From assembly GCA_036000545.1 (NCBI GenBank), contig DASYVD010000105.1, positions 1 to 64,000 of the forward strand: a stretch of DNA of 64,000 nt, given 5' to 3'. Positions 56,601 to 63,800 of this stretch are shown here, in pieces; within the stretch, counting starts at the first letter, position 1; every line of letters starts with the position of its first letter. The translations under genes and the position numbers were made by a program. Source of the DNA: DASYVD01 sp036000545 (GTDB taxonomy: Bacteria > Actinomycetota > UBA4738 > CALAEC01). Under the pieces are notes generated by a model, which worked only from the letters and a program-made list of their open reading frames with translations, had not been told where the DNA came from and ran no database searches.

Positions 56601-57137
56601 CTGGAGCTCGATGTAGAAGCCGCCGGGACCGAAGAGGTCCCGGTAGCTCGCGGCGACCTCCCGGGCCTTGCGCTCCTGTCCGGCGAGGAGCAGGCGGCAG
56701 GTCTCGCTGGCCAGGCACCCGGAGAGGGCGATGAGGCCCTCGGATCGCTCGGCCAAGAGCTCCTTGTCGATGCGAGGCCGGTGGTAGAAGCCTTCCAGGT
56801 GCGCGTCGGTGACCAGGCGAAGGAGGTTCCGGTAGCCGTTCTCGTTCCTCGCCAGGATCGTGAGGTGCCGGTAGTTCTCGTCGTTCTCGCCGGGAGTCCG
56901 GTCGAAGCGGGACCGTGGGGCGACGTACGCCTCGACACCGAGGATGGGCTTGACGCCCGCTTGGCGGCCCGCCTCGTAGAAGTCCAATGCCCCGAACATG
57001 GCCCCGTGGTCGGTGCCGGCGAGTGCCGGCATCCCGAACGCGGCGACCTTCTCGAACAGTTCGCCGATCCGGGAGGCCCCGTCGAGCAGGGAGAACTCGG
57101 TATGCGTGTGGAGGTGAACGAAGCTGTTCCGTTCCAT
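53646..57137 (-). CDS. dnaE: DNA polymerase III subunit alpha
   Basis: An 1,163-residue replicative polymerase. The PHP domain opens with FVHLHTHTEFSLLDG (H8, H10, H12). The catalytic Asp cluster is in MPDIDMDFDERRRDEVIRYV; the YGFNASHACGYAFVAYQTAYLK block and a C-terminal OB-fold (GDVVTVGGVITTLARRYTKKGEPYVLF) follow. The frame is open to 57251, but the ATG at 57135-57137 gives the standard start and has GAGG upstream. Two DnaA-box-like sites lie 66-85 nt upstream, near a possible -10. Confidence 0.97.
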   Translation of the reverse strand: MERNSFVHLHTHTEFSLLDGASRIGELFEKVAAFGMPALAGTDHGAMFGALDFYEAGRQAGVKPILGVEAYVAPRSRFDRTPGENDENYRHLTILARNENGYRNLLRLVTDAHLEGFYHRPRIDKELLAERSEGLIALSGCLASETCRLLLAGQERKAREVAASYRDLFGPGGFYIELQDHGLPEQREVTPLLVKLAKDLGIPLVATNDVHYTEKGHAQAHDVLLCIQQPGKVLADTDRLKFDTEEFYVKSAAEMREIFRDFPEACDATLDIAEACELELRFGEHHLPRFDPPEGKDRETYLRDLVREGVRRRYGEPNGEIRDRVEHELDIIGRMGFAGYFLIVWDVIRFAREQGIRVGPGRGSAAGSVVSYALGITDIDPLRYGLIFERFLNPDRKQMPDIDMDFDERRRDEVIRYVAERYGHDHVAQIITFQTIKGKQGIRDAARVLGYPASVADRIAKMYPPALLGREYRIEKALELSPELREAYDNEPETKQIVETARALEGLRREDSVHAAGVVIGDAPLVSYMPLKLSKDSRDDSRRIVTQFDMHGVEKLGLLKMDFLGLRTLSVIEDSVRILRERGVELDIDHVPLDDEAVYEMLCRGDTTGVFQLEGGGMRSLIKQLQPNRFEDLMALVALYRPGPLSAGMHVEYAERKHGRKPVAYPHPDLEPVLRDTYGVLVYQEQVMEIAVRLAGYSMGEADLLRKAMGKKIREELIPHREKFVEGAAAREYSRNLAEDVFDLIVPFADYGFNASHACGYAFVAYQTAYLKTQHPVEYMAALLTSVKDDKDKKPFYLNACRLMGIRVLPPDVNASDMDFTPTDGDIRYGLSAVRNVGSGVVAQITEARQSKGPFTSFTDFCRKVDPGALHKKVLESLILSGAFDSMGYTRRALFEAYDKVAGPIVAERRAEAAGQFSLFGGGRAAGHEIDESVLQGPEFGKPELLKHEKEMLGQWVTDHPLLGVRGRLEAQTDMEIVELPSLGDGDVVTVGGVITTLARRYTKKGEPYVLFRVEDLAGGVQVVGFPSVYEKAESLLRPDAIVLVKGRIDLRGRELQIVALDIRELGTEEGLIAPAPGDPVLLEMPVRQCVNGMVVRLKEVLASHPGEVPVVLRLLSDGAQAEGGNRTTLRLGEGYRVDASAGLLAELRSLLGAEAVRVVSRV

Positions 57138-57202
57138 GTCCTCGAGCCGTGCCTCCTCGAGGATATCCGCGGGCACCGACAGTCCTCCCACCGCGGAAAC
57201 CC

Positions 57203-57222
57203 TGTGGACAACCTGTGGAGAA
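57203..57222. promoter_or_regulatory. Two DnaA-box-like sites in the dnaE / nuclease intergenic region
   Basis: On the minus strand TTGTCCACA (57203-57211) matches the Actinomycetota DnaA box exactly, and TTCTCCACA (57214-57222) is a second, one-mismatch copy. They are 11 bp apart, about one helical turn. On the minus strand they follow a possible -10 (TATGTA, 57224-57229), so bound DnaA could block dnaE transcription. Confidence 0.6.
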
Positions 57223-57230
57223 CTACATAC

Positions 57231-57260
57231 TTGTAATTCTGTCAGGCCCAACCCTACAAT
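57231..57260 (+). promoter_or_regulatory. Promoter of the RecB-like nuclease gene
   Basis: TTGTAA (57231-57236) and TACAAT (57255-57260) on the plus strand, 18 nt apart, with the gene's ATG 28 nt after the -10. It lies directly beside the DnaA-box-like sites. Confidence 0.6.
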
Positions 57261-57288
57261 CGTGGCCGAGGGATTTCAAGCCGTGGCC

Positions 57289-58404
57289 ATGCGACTCTCC
57301 TACTCGAGCATCAACACGTACGAGACCTGCCCCGCCAAGTACCGGTACCAGTACGAGGAGCGGGTCCCGACGCGTTCCTCGCCCGCATTGGCCTTCGGGG
57401 ACAGCCTCCACCGCGCCCTCTACCGGTTCCACGACCGGCCGGTTCCGGTGGCTCCCCGGCTCGAGGAGCTGTGGGAATTCCTGGAGGACGAATGGGTCAC
57501 CGAGGGGTTCACCGATCCCTCGGAGGAGCGGCTGTACCGGGAGCATGCCAGGACCGTCCTCGCCCAGTACCACCGGGCGAACGCCGAGGAGTACCGGATC
57601 CCCGCGGCGCTGGAGTACCGGTTCCACTTCGAGGTCGAGGGAGTCACGCTCAGCGGGGTAATCGACCGGATGGACCGGCTTCCCGGCGGCGGCTACGAGA
57701 TCATCGACTACAAGACGAATCGTCGTCTCCCCCCCAGGAGCGCGATCGACCGGGACCTCCAACTCTCCATCTACTACCTGGCCGCCCAGGAGGTGTGGGG
57801 CATCGAGCCCGAGCGCCTGACGCTGTACTTCCTGCTCCCCGGAGAACGCATGTCGACGACGCGCGCCCCGGAGGATGCGACCGAGCTCAGGCGGCGGATC
57901 GCCACGGTGGCGGAACGGATCGACGGAGGCCGGTTCGAGCCTCGGGAGAACCCACTCTGCAACTGGTGCGATTTCCAGCACATCTGCCCGCTGTTCCGGC
58001 ACCAGCACGAACGAGACGCGGCCCCCCGCATGGCGGAGATCGTCGACGAGTGGATCGCGCTCAAGCGGGAGGACCGGGCGCGGTGGCGCCGCCTGGAGGA
58101 GCTGGCGGCGACGATCAAGGCCTACGCCGAGGAGCATGGATTCAGGCGCCTGTACGGTACCGATGGGGCGATCAAAGTCGTCGAGCGGGTGGAGACGGCG
58201 CCCCGCCCGGAGGCCGTCCGGGAAGTGCTCGAGCCCTTGGGCCTGTACGAGTCGATCTTGATGGTCGACCCCCAGGCACTGCACCGGCTCATCGAGACCC
58301 GGGTCCTGCCGCCCGACGTGGAGGACGCCCTTCTGTCCTCGCGGGAGGAGGTTCGGACCACCAAGGCCCTGTACCTTAAGGACGGCGACCGGGCCCGGAG
58401 GTAA
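57289..58404 (+). CDS. RecB-like PD-(D/E)XK nuclease with iron-sulphur cysteine pattern
   Basis: A 371-residue nuclease resembling the C-terminal part of AddB and Cas4. It opens SYSSINTYETCPAKYRYQY (C14), then AFGDSLHRAL, and the catalytic GVIDRMD and IIDYKTN. C14 with C224, C227 and C233 (CxxCxxxxxC) fits the 4Fe-4S site of AddB/Cas4-type exonucleases. The final 100 residues are Arg/Glu-rich and may fold as a helical tail. The ATG at 57289 is preferred; a GTG at 57283 is possible. It diverges from dnaE. A DNA repair or recombination role is likely, unproven. Confidence 0.87.
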   Translation: MRLSYSSINTYETCPAKYRYQYEERVPTRSSPALAFGDSLHRALYRFHDRPVPVAPRLEELWEFLEDEWVTEGFTDPSEERLYREHARTVLAQYHRANAEEYRIPAALEYRFHFEVEGVTLSGVIDRMDRLPGGGYEIIDYKTNRRLPPRSAIDRDLQLSIYYLAAQEVWGIEPERLTLYFLLPGERMSTTRAPEDATELRRRIATVAERIDGGRFEPRENPLCNWCDFQHICPLFRHQHERDAAPRMAEIVDEWIALKREDRARWRRLEELAATIKAYAEEHGFRRLYGTDGAIKVVERVETAPRPEAVREVLEPLGLYESILMVDPQALHRLIETRVLPPDVEDALLSSREEVRTTKALYLKDGDRARR

Positions 58405-58482
58405 CCAGCCCGAGCCCACGCCGACGCGTCGGTCGCCCTGTCCCTTGCCCCTTATCGCCCTCGCATCGCGTCGGCTCGGGCT

Positions 58483-59373
58483 TCAGCCGACCCTCGCCCG
58501 CTCGAGAGCTTCCCGGAGGTCCGCAGGCAGGGGGTCCTCCACCTCGAGCGGTTCACCGCTGAGCGGGTGGCGGAGGGCCAGCCGCCAGGCGTGGAGGAAC
58601 GGGCGGTGGAGGCCCAAGCGCGGGGCGTCTCCTCCTCCGCCGTACGCCGCGTCGCCCAGGATCGGATGCCCGACCGCGGCCAGGTGCACCCGGATCTGGT
58701 GGGTCCGGCCGGTCCGGGGGCGGGCCACGACCAGCGTCGAGCCAGCAAGCCGTTCCCGCACCTCGAGGTCGGTGGCCGCCTCCACCCCGGCGGTCCTCTG
58801 GACGGTCACCCGGGCCCGGCGCCGCCCGAGGGGGGCCTCCACCCCGAACCGGTCCTGAGGGGGACTTCCCCGGACGAGCGCTAGGTACTCCCGCCGCACC
58901 TCTCGGGCTCCAAGGAGCCGTACCAGCTCCTGGTGGGTTCGGTCGTCCTTGGCCACCAGGAGGAGGCCCGAGGTTCCCACGTCGAGGCGATGCACGATTC
59001 CCGGACGGTCCGGGTCGCTTCCCACAGACAGAGGAACGCCCATCCCCAGGAGTCGATTGACCAGCGTGCCGGTCCGCGTCCCCTTGGTCGGGTGGGTGAG
59101 CATACCCGGCGGCTTCGACACCACCAGCAGGTGGTCATCCTGGTATCGGACGGGCACGCCGCCCGGTTCCGCGGTGAGCTCCCCGGGCGCCTCCAGGTCC
59201 GCTTCGATGCGCTCACCCCCGGCCAGCCGGAAGGACTTCGGCCTCTGAGCTCCGTCCACCCGGACGCGGCCCCCAGCGATGGCTCGCTGGACGTCGGCAC
59301 GAGGAACTCCCGCCAGCTCCGCGAGCACGGCGTCCAGCCTTCCCGGCCGCCCGATCCCCTCGAATCGGGCCAC
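58483..59373 (-). CDS. rluD: RluA-family rRNA pseudouridine synthase
   Basis: A 296-residue enzyme with an N-terminal S4 RNA-binding domain (RLDAVLAELAGVPRADVQRAIAGGRVRVDG) and the RluA/RluD catalytic domain, with Asp in GIVHRLDVGTSGLLLVAK and the ARPRTGRTHQIRVHLAAVGHPILGD block. It isomerises uridines in 23S rRNA. The frame is open upstream; the GTG at 59371-59373 follows the lspA stop after 2 nt, so translation is coupled. The exact site modified (RluD versus RluA/C type) cannot be read from sequence. Confidence 0.92.
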   Translation of the reverse strand: MARFEGIGRPGRLDAVLAELAGVPRADVQRAIAGGRVRVDGAQRPKSFRLAGGERIEADLEAPGELTAEPGGVPVRYQDDHLLVVSKPPGMLTHPTKGTRTGTLVNRLLGMGVPLSVGSDPDRPGIVHRLDVGTSGLLLVAKDDRTHQELVRLLGAREVRREYLALVRGSPPQDRFGVEAPLGRRRARVTVQRTAGVEAATDLEVRERLAGSTLVVARPRTGRTHQIRVHLAAVGHPILGDAAYGGGGDAPRLGLHRPFLHAWRLALRHPLSGEPLEVEDPLPADLREALERARVG

Positions 59374-59375
59374 GG

Positions 59376-59900
59376 CTAGCGTGGCTCGGTCTCGGGGCGG
59401 GTGTGCTTTCCAGGATCCCGGGGGACCGGGTGGGGCTCTCCTCGCTCTCGGCGGAAGCTCGATAGCAGCAGCAGAGCGGCCCCCACCACGATGGCCGAAT
59501 CGGCCAGGTTGAACACGGGCCACACCTGGAAGTCGATGAAGTCGACGACCTCGCCGGAGAAGCCCGGGCCCCGGATCACGCGGTCGGTCAGGTTCCCCAA
59601 GGCTCCTCCGAGCACGAACCCGAGCGACACGGCCACGAGCGGCGAGGGCAGGCGGACGGACGAGGCCACCACGGCCACTATGACGACCACGCTGGCCAGA
59701 ACGAACAGCCACGCCGCGCCCCCGAACAGGCCGAACGCACCGCCCGGGTTGGTGGTGAACCGTAGCTCCACCGCCCCGGGGATGATCTCTACGGGGGGAC
59801 GGCCACTGAGCCGCTGCTCGGCGAGGACCTTGGTGACCCGGTCCAACGCGTAAACCAGGGCGGCGGCGGAGTAGAGCAGGAGGGCCAGGCGCGGCCGCAC
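59376..59900 (-). CDS. lspA: Lipoprotein signal peptidase (signal peptidase II)
   Basis: A 174-residue aspartyl protease with four membrane helices. The catalytic Asp residues are in GALGNLTDRVIRG and FNLADSAIVVG. It cuts the signal from prolipoproteins after the lipid is added, and this window encodes at least seven such substrates. The start is a GTG at 59898-59900, 5 nt after the traR stop; the frame continues upstream into traR as a shadow. The traR-lspA-rluD order is conserved in many Actinomycetota. Confidence 0.96.
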   Translation of the reverse strand: MRPRLALLLYSAAALVYALDRVTKVLAEQRLSGRPPVEIIPGAVELRFTTNPGGAFGLFGGAAWLFVLASVVVIVAVVASSVRLPSPLVAVSLGFVLGGALGNLTDRVIRGPGFSGEVVDFIDFQVWPVFNLADSAIVVGAALLLLSSFRRERGEPHPVPRDPGKHTRPETEPR

Positions 59901-59905
59901 GGCCC

Positions 59906-60301
59906 TCAGCGGAACCGCTCTTCGGCCTGCTTGTCCTTGACGCAGAGGGTGGCGTAGGGAAGGGCCTTCAGCCGTGCTTTCTCGATCGGACGGCCGCACC
60001 GCTCGCACAAGCCGTAGCTCCCCTGGTCGATCCGGTCGACCGCATGGTCGATCTTGTCCAGAAGATCGCGGATGTTGTTCGAGAGCGACAGGTCCCGTTC
60101 CCGTTCGAACGTGTCGGTGCCGGCGTCCGCAAATTCCTCGTCGAAGGAGGAGATCTCCCCGGACAGCTCGGACTGGCCGGTGCCGAAGGAGCTCTGCTCG
60201 ATCTCCTTGAACTGACGCTCCAGTTCTTCGCGTTCTTGGAGAAGCTCCTTCTTGAACTCTGCGAGCTCTTGTTTCGTGAACGGGGACTTGGTGGTCGGCA
60301 T
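59906..60301 (-). CDS. TraR/DksA family zinc-finger protein
   Basis: A 131-residue protein. A long helical N-terminal coiled coil (ELAEFKKELLQEREELERQFKEIEQ) is followed by an acidic linker with DEEFADAGTDTF and a C-terminal DksA-type zinc finger. The finger reads CERCG ... LCVKD, so three Cys and an Asp stand where four Cys are usual; zinc binding may be altered. These proteins act on RNA polymerase. The ATG lies 9 nt after a TAGGGT box in a TTGCGG-17-TAGGGT promoter, so the mRNA is nearly leaderless. First gene of traR-lspA-rluD. Confidence 0.9.
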   Translation of the reverse strand: MPTTKSPFTKQELAEFKKELLQEREELERQFKEIEQSSFGTGQSELSGEISSFDEEFADAGTDTFERERDLSLSNNIRDLLDKIDHAVDRIDQGSYGLCERCGRPIEKARLKALPYATLCVKDKQAEERFR

Positions 60302-60310
60302 GGCGCGCGG

Positions 60311-60339
60311 ACCCTAGCACGGGGTTTGGGCTCCCGCAA
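60311..60339 (-). promoter_or_regulatory. Promoter of the traR-lspA-rluD operon
   Basis: TTGCGG (60334-60339), a 17-nt spacer and TAGGGT (60311-60316) on the minus strand. The ATG follows only 9 nt later, which leaves no room for a ribosome-binding site. Transcription start should fall within about 3 nt of the start codon. Confidence 0.65.
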
Positions 60340-60345
60340 CGGACC

Positions 60346-60497
60346 CCCCGGTCCTGTGGCGGGGGTTCGCTTGCTGGTCATTCGACCGCTGTCCCGGTCG
60401 GGGCGAGCTACCCCCGAGCCCCCGGTCCGGTGGGGGGGGTTCGGTTGCTGGTCATTTCGACCGCTGTCCCGGTCGGGGCTACCCCCCCGAGCCCCCA
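60346..60497. repeat. Tandem duplication, 74-bp unit, two copies
   Basis: Two direct copies with period 74 (compare TTGCTGGTCATT at 60371 and TTGCTGGTCATTTC at 60445) that share CGACCGCTGTCCCGGTCGG and CCCCGAGCCCC. They differ by a few substitutions and small indels. They fill the space between the traR promoter and the ileS leader and carry no ORF. Confidence 0.75.
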
Positions 60498-60505
60498 GCA
60501 CCCTG

Positions 60506-60511
60506 TACAAT
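60506..60511 (+). promoter_or_regulatory. Candidate -10 box of ileS
   Basis: TACAAT (preceded by TG) just 5-10 nt before the first base of the T-box Stem I. No good -35 stands 17 nt upstream, so this is a weak call, but the placement agrees with a transcript beginning at the T-box. Confidence 0.35.
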
Positions 60512-60515
60512 CCCG

Positions 60516-60822
60516 CAAAAGGCGACGACGGGAACGAGTAGGAAGGCCCTCCCGCCCGAGCGAGCCGGGGATGGTGCGAGCCCGGCGGCGGGACCCCTCC
60601 GAAGATCCTCCCCGAGCCGCCGCCCCGAACACGGGGGGCTGGGCGAGGGGCGCCCAGCCCGGACGACCGGTAGGGGTGGACGGGTCCGCCCGTTACAGCG
60701 GGGGCTGCTGTCAGTCGCTGAGTGGCCGGACCTCGGGAGAGGCCGGCAAGCGGGGTGGTACCGCGGGGCGCACGCCTCGTCCCTGCACCAGGGACGAGGC
60801 GTTCATGTTGGGGGAGGAAGGC
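60516..60822 (+). promoter_or_regulatory. T-box riboswitch (isoleucine) in the ileS leader
   Basis: Stem I is recognised by the AGTAGG loop near 60537 and by GGGGATGGTG in its distal part. The specifier codon is ATC at 60605-60607, read by tRNA-Ile. Stem III (GCCGG.CCTC/GAGGCCGGC) precedes the T-box GGGGTGGTACCGCGG (about 60752-60765), whose TGGT (60756-60759) can pair with the ACCA end of uncharged tRNA. A 12-bp hairpin CGCCTCGTCCCT/AGGGACGAGGCG (60773-60784 and 60790-60801) follows, then the GGGGGAGG ribosome site. Uncharged tRNA-Ile should raise ileS expression; since no T-run follows the hairpin, whether control is of transcription or translation is open. Confidence 0.9.
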
Positions 60823-63800
60823 GTGCCGAGGTACCGGCCGGTGGATCCAAAGGTCAACTTCCCGTCCCTCGAGCGGGGCATCATCGAGTTCTGGCGGGAA
60901 CGCCGGATCTTCGAGAAGAGCCTCGACCTGCGCAAGGACTCGCCCGAGTGGGTCTTCTACGAGGGGCCGCCCACCGCCAATGGAAAGCCGGGGATCCACC
61001 ACGTCGAGTCCCGCACCTTCAAGGACGTGTACCCGCGGTTCAAGACGATGACCGGGCACTTCGTGTTCCGGAAGGGCGGCTGGGACTGTCACGGGCTCCC
61101 GGTCGAGCTCGAGGTGGAGAAGGAGATCGGCACCAAGACCAAGCGGGACATCGAAGCCTTCGGCGTGGCGGAGTTCAACCGGCTGTGCCGGGAGTCGGTC
61201 ACCCGATACGTGGAGGACTGGGAGGGGCTCACCCAGCGCATCGGCTTCTGGCTCGATCTCTCGGATGCGTACTGGACTATGACGCCAGAGTACATCGAGA
61301 GCGTGTGGTGGTCCCTGAAGGAGCTCCACCGGCAAGGGCTCCTGTTCGAGGACGACAAGTCCGTGGCGTTCTGCCCCAGGTGCAGCACGTCGCTGTCCGA
61401 CCACGAGGTCGCCCTCGGATACACGACGGTGGTCGACCCCAGCGTGTTCGTGAAGTTCCGTATCGTCCAGGCCCCCGATCCAGGGTTGGTGGACTCCTCG
61501 ATCGTAGCCTGGACCACTACTCCATGGACCTTACCGTCGAATCTCGGACTCGCCGTCGACCCCGATGAGACGTACGAGAGAGTTCTTATTGATGGCGAGG
61601 ATCTAATCATCGCCAAGCGGTTGCGGACGAAGGTGCTTGGTGACGGGGGACGGGTGAAGAGCACCTTCAAGGGCCAGCGCTTGTTGGTGGGTCGCGGCAC
61701 TCGGTACGAGTCCCTCTATCCCAACGTGGAAGGAGACGTCCACCGGGTGGTGGCGGCGGACTTCGTCTCGATGGAGGAAGGGACGGGAGTGGTGCACATC
61801 GCCCCCGGGTTCGGCTCGGAGGACCTGGAGATCGGCCGCCGGGAAGGCTGGCCCGCTTATCGTCCCATCGATGACTTCGGGCGGTTCACCGATGAGACGC
61901 CAGTGGAGTGGATCCGGGGCAAATTCGTCAAGGACGCGGATCCACTGATCACCGAGGACCTCCGGGCACGGGGGTTGCTGTTGCGAGACGAGCCCTACGA
62001 GCACACGTACCCGCTGTGCTGGCGATGCGACACGCCGCTGCTCTACATGGCCCACGCGTCCTGGTATGTCCGGACCACTGCCAAGAAGGATCGCCTGCTG
62101 GCGGTAAACGAGTCGGTCAGCTGGTACCCGGAGCGGATCAAGCATGGCCGGTACGGCGACTGGCTGGAGAACAACGTCGACTGGGCGCTCTCGCGACAGC
62201 GCTATTGGGGCACCCCTCTTCCGGTGTGGCGATGCACCAACAAGCACGTGACGGTGGTCGGGTCGCTCAAGGAGCTCTCAGATCTCTCAGGGCGCGACGT
62301 CACCGGCGTGGACCCGCACCGGCCGGACATCGACGAGATCACGTTTCCCTGTCCGGAATGCGGCGAGGAGAGCCCGCGGGTGCCGGACCTCATCGACGTC
62401 TGGTACGACTCGGGAGCGATGCCGTTCGCTCAATGGGGGTATCACCCTGAACTCGGGCGCGGTGTGGAGGCTTTCCGGACTCGGTTCCCCGCCGACTTCA
62501 TCGCCGAAGCCATCGACCAGACGCGAGGATGGTTCTACTCGCTGATGGCGGAGGCCACCCTCCTGTTCGAGACGACCGCGTACCGCAACGTGGTCTGCCT
62601 GGGGCTCCTCCTCGACGCTGAGGGCCGGAAGATGTCCAAGAGCCTGGGCAACGTGATCGACCCGTGGACGGTCCTCGACCGCCACGGCGCCGACGCCCTG
62701 CGGTGGTTCCTCATCAGCGGCGGGTCACCGTGGGCCGATCGCCGCGTGTCGGTGGAGGCCGTGGAGGACGTCGTCCGGCAATTCCTGCTGACGTTGTGGA
62801 ACGTGTACTCGTTCTTCGTGACGTACGCGAACGCGGACGGGTTCGACCCGGCGGAGCACGACGTCCCCCCCGGCGGACGACCGATCCTCGACCGGTGGGT
62901 GCTGTCGCAACTGGCTCGGACGGTCGCCGAGGCCCGCGAGGGACTCGACCAGTACGACGCCACCGGCGCGGGCAGGCGCATCGAACGGTTCGTCGACGAC
63001 CTCTCGAACTGGTACCTGCGGCGTGCCCGGCGACGGTTCTGGGACCCGGCGCGCCCTCAGGAGGCTCGGGAGAAGGCAACCGCCTTCCTCACGCTGCATG
63101 ACTGTCTCCTGACAGTGGCGCAACTGCTGGCCCCATTCACGCCCTTCATCTCCGAGGAGATCTGGAGGAACCTGGCCGGCCGGCGTGACGCCGCCCCCGA
63201 GTCGGTGCACCTGTCCGACTACCCGCAGCCCGACCGATCGTTCGTGGACGACGCTCTGGATGAGGCGATGCAGGCCGCTCGAGACATCGTGGAGCTCGGC
63301 CGGAGGGTGCGGAACGACGCGCGGGTGAAGGTGCGGCAGCCGCTCAGACGCGCCATGGTTCACTACTCGGGCGACCGCTCCGCCCTGGAGCCCCTGCTGT
63401 CGCTGGTCGCCGAGGAGCTGAATCTAAAGGAGGTGGTGTTCTCCGAGTCGGCCGAAGAGCTGGCGGAATGGCGGGCCAAGCCCAACTTTCGAGTGCTCGG
63501 ACCGCGGCTCGGTCCCCGTGTGAAGGACATCGCGGCGGCGCTGGCCGCCGACGACGGGAGCCGGGCGTCCGCCCTCGCCCGCGGCGAATCCGTCACGGTG
63601 GCGGTAGATGGAGGGCAGATTTCCCTCACCCCCGGCGATGTCGACCTGGTACAGGAGACACGTGCCGGATGGGGAGCGGCAGCCGAAGGCGGCCTGACCG
63701 TCGCCCTCGACCTGGAGGTGACGCCCGACCTCCGGCTGGAGGGCCTCGCCCGCGACCTGGTCCGGCTGATCCAGGATGCTCGAAAGGCGGCCGGACTCGA

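Noticed and set aside
57289..58404. Naming the nuclease Cas4 or AddB
   Set aside because: The Cys pattern and PD-(D/E)XK core are shared, but there is no CRISPR locus nearby and the protein lacks the helicase part of AddB; only a RecB-like nuclease can be supported.
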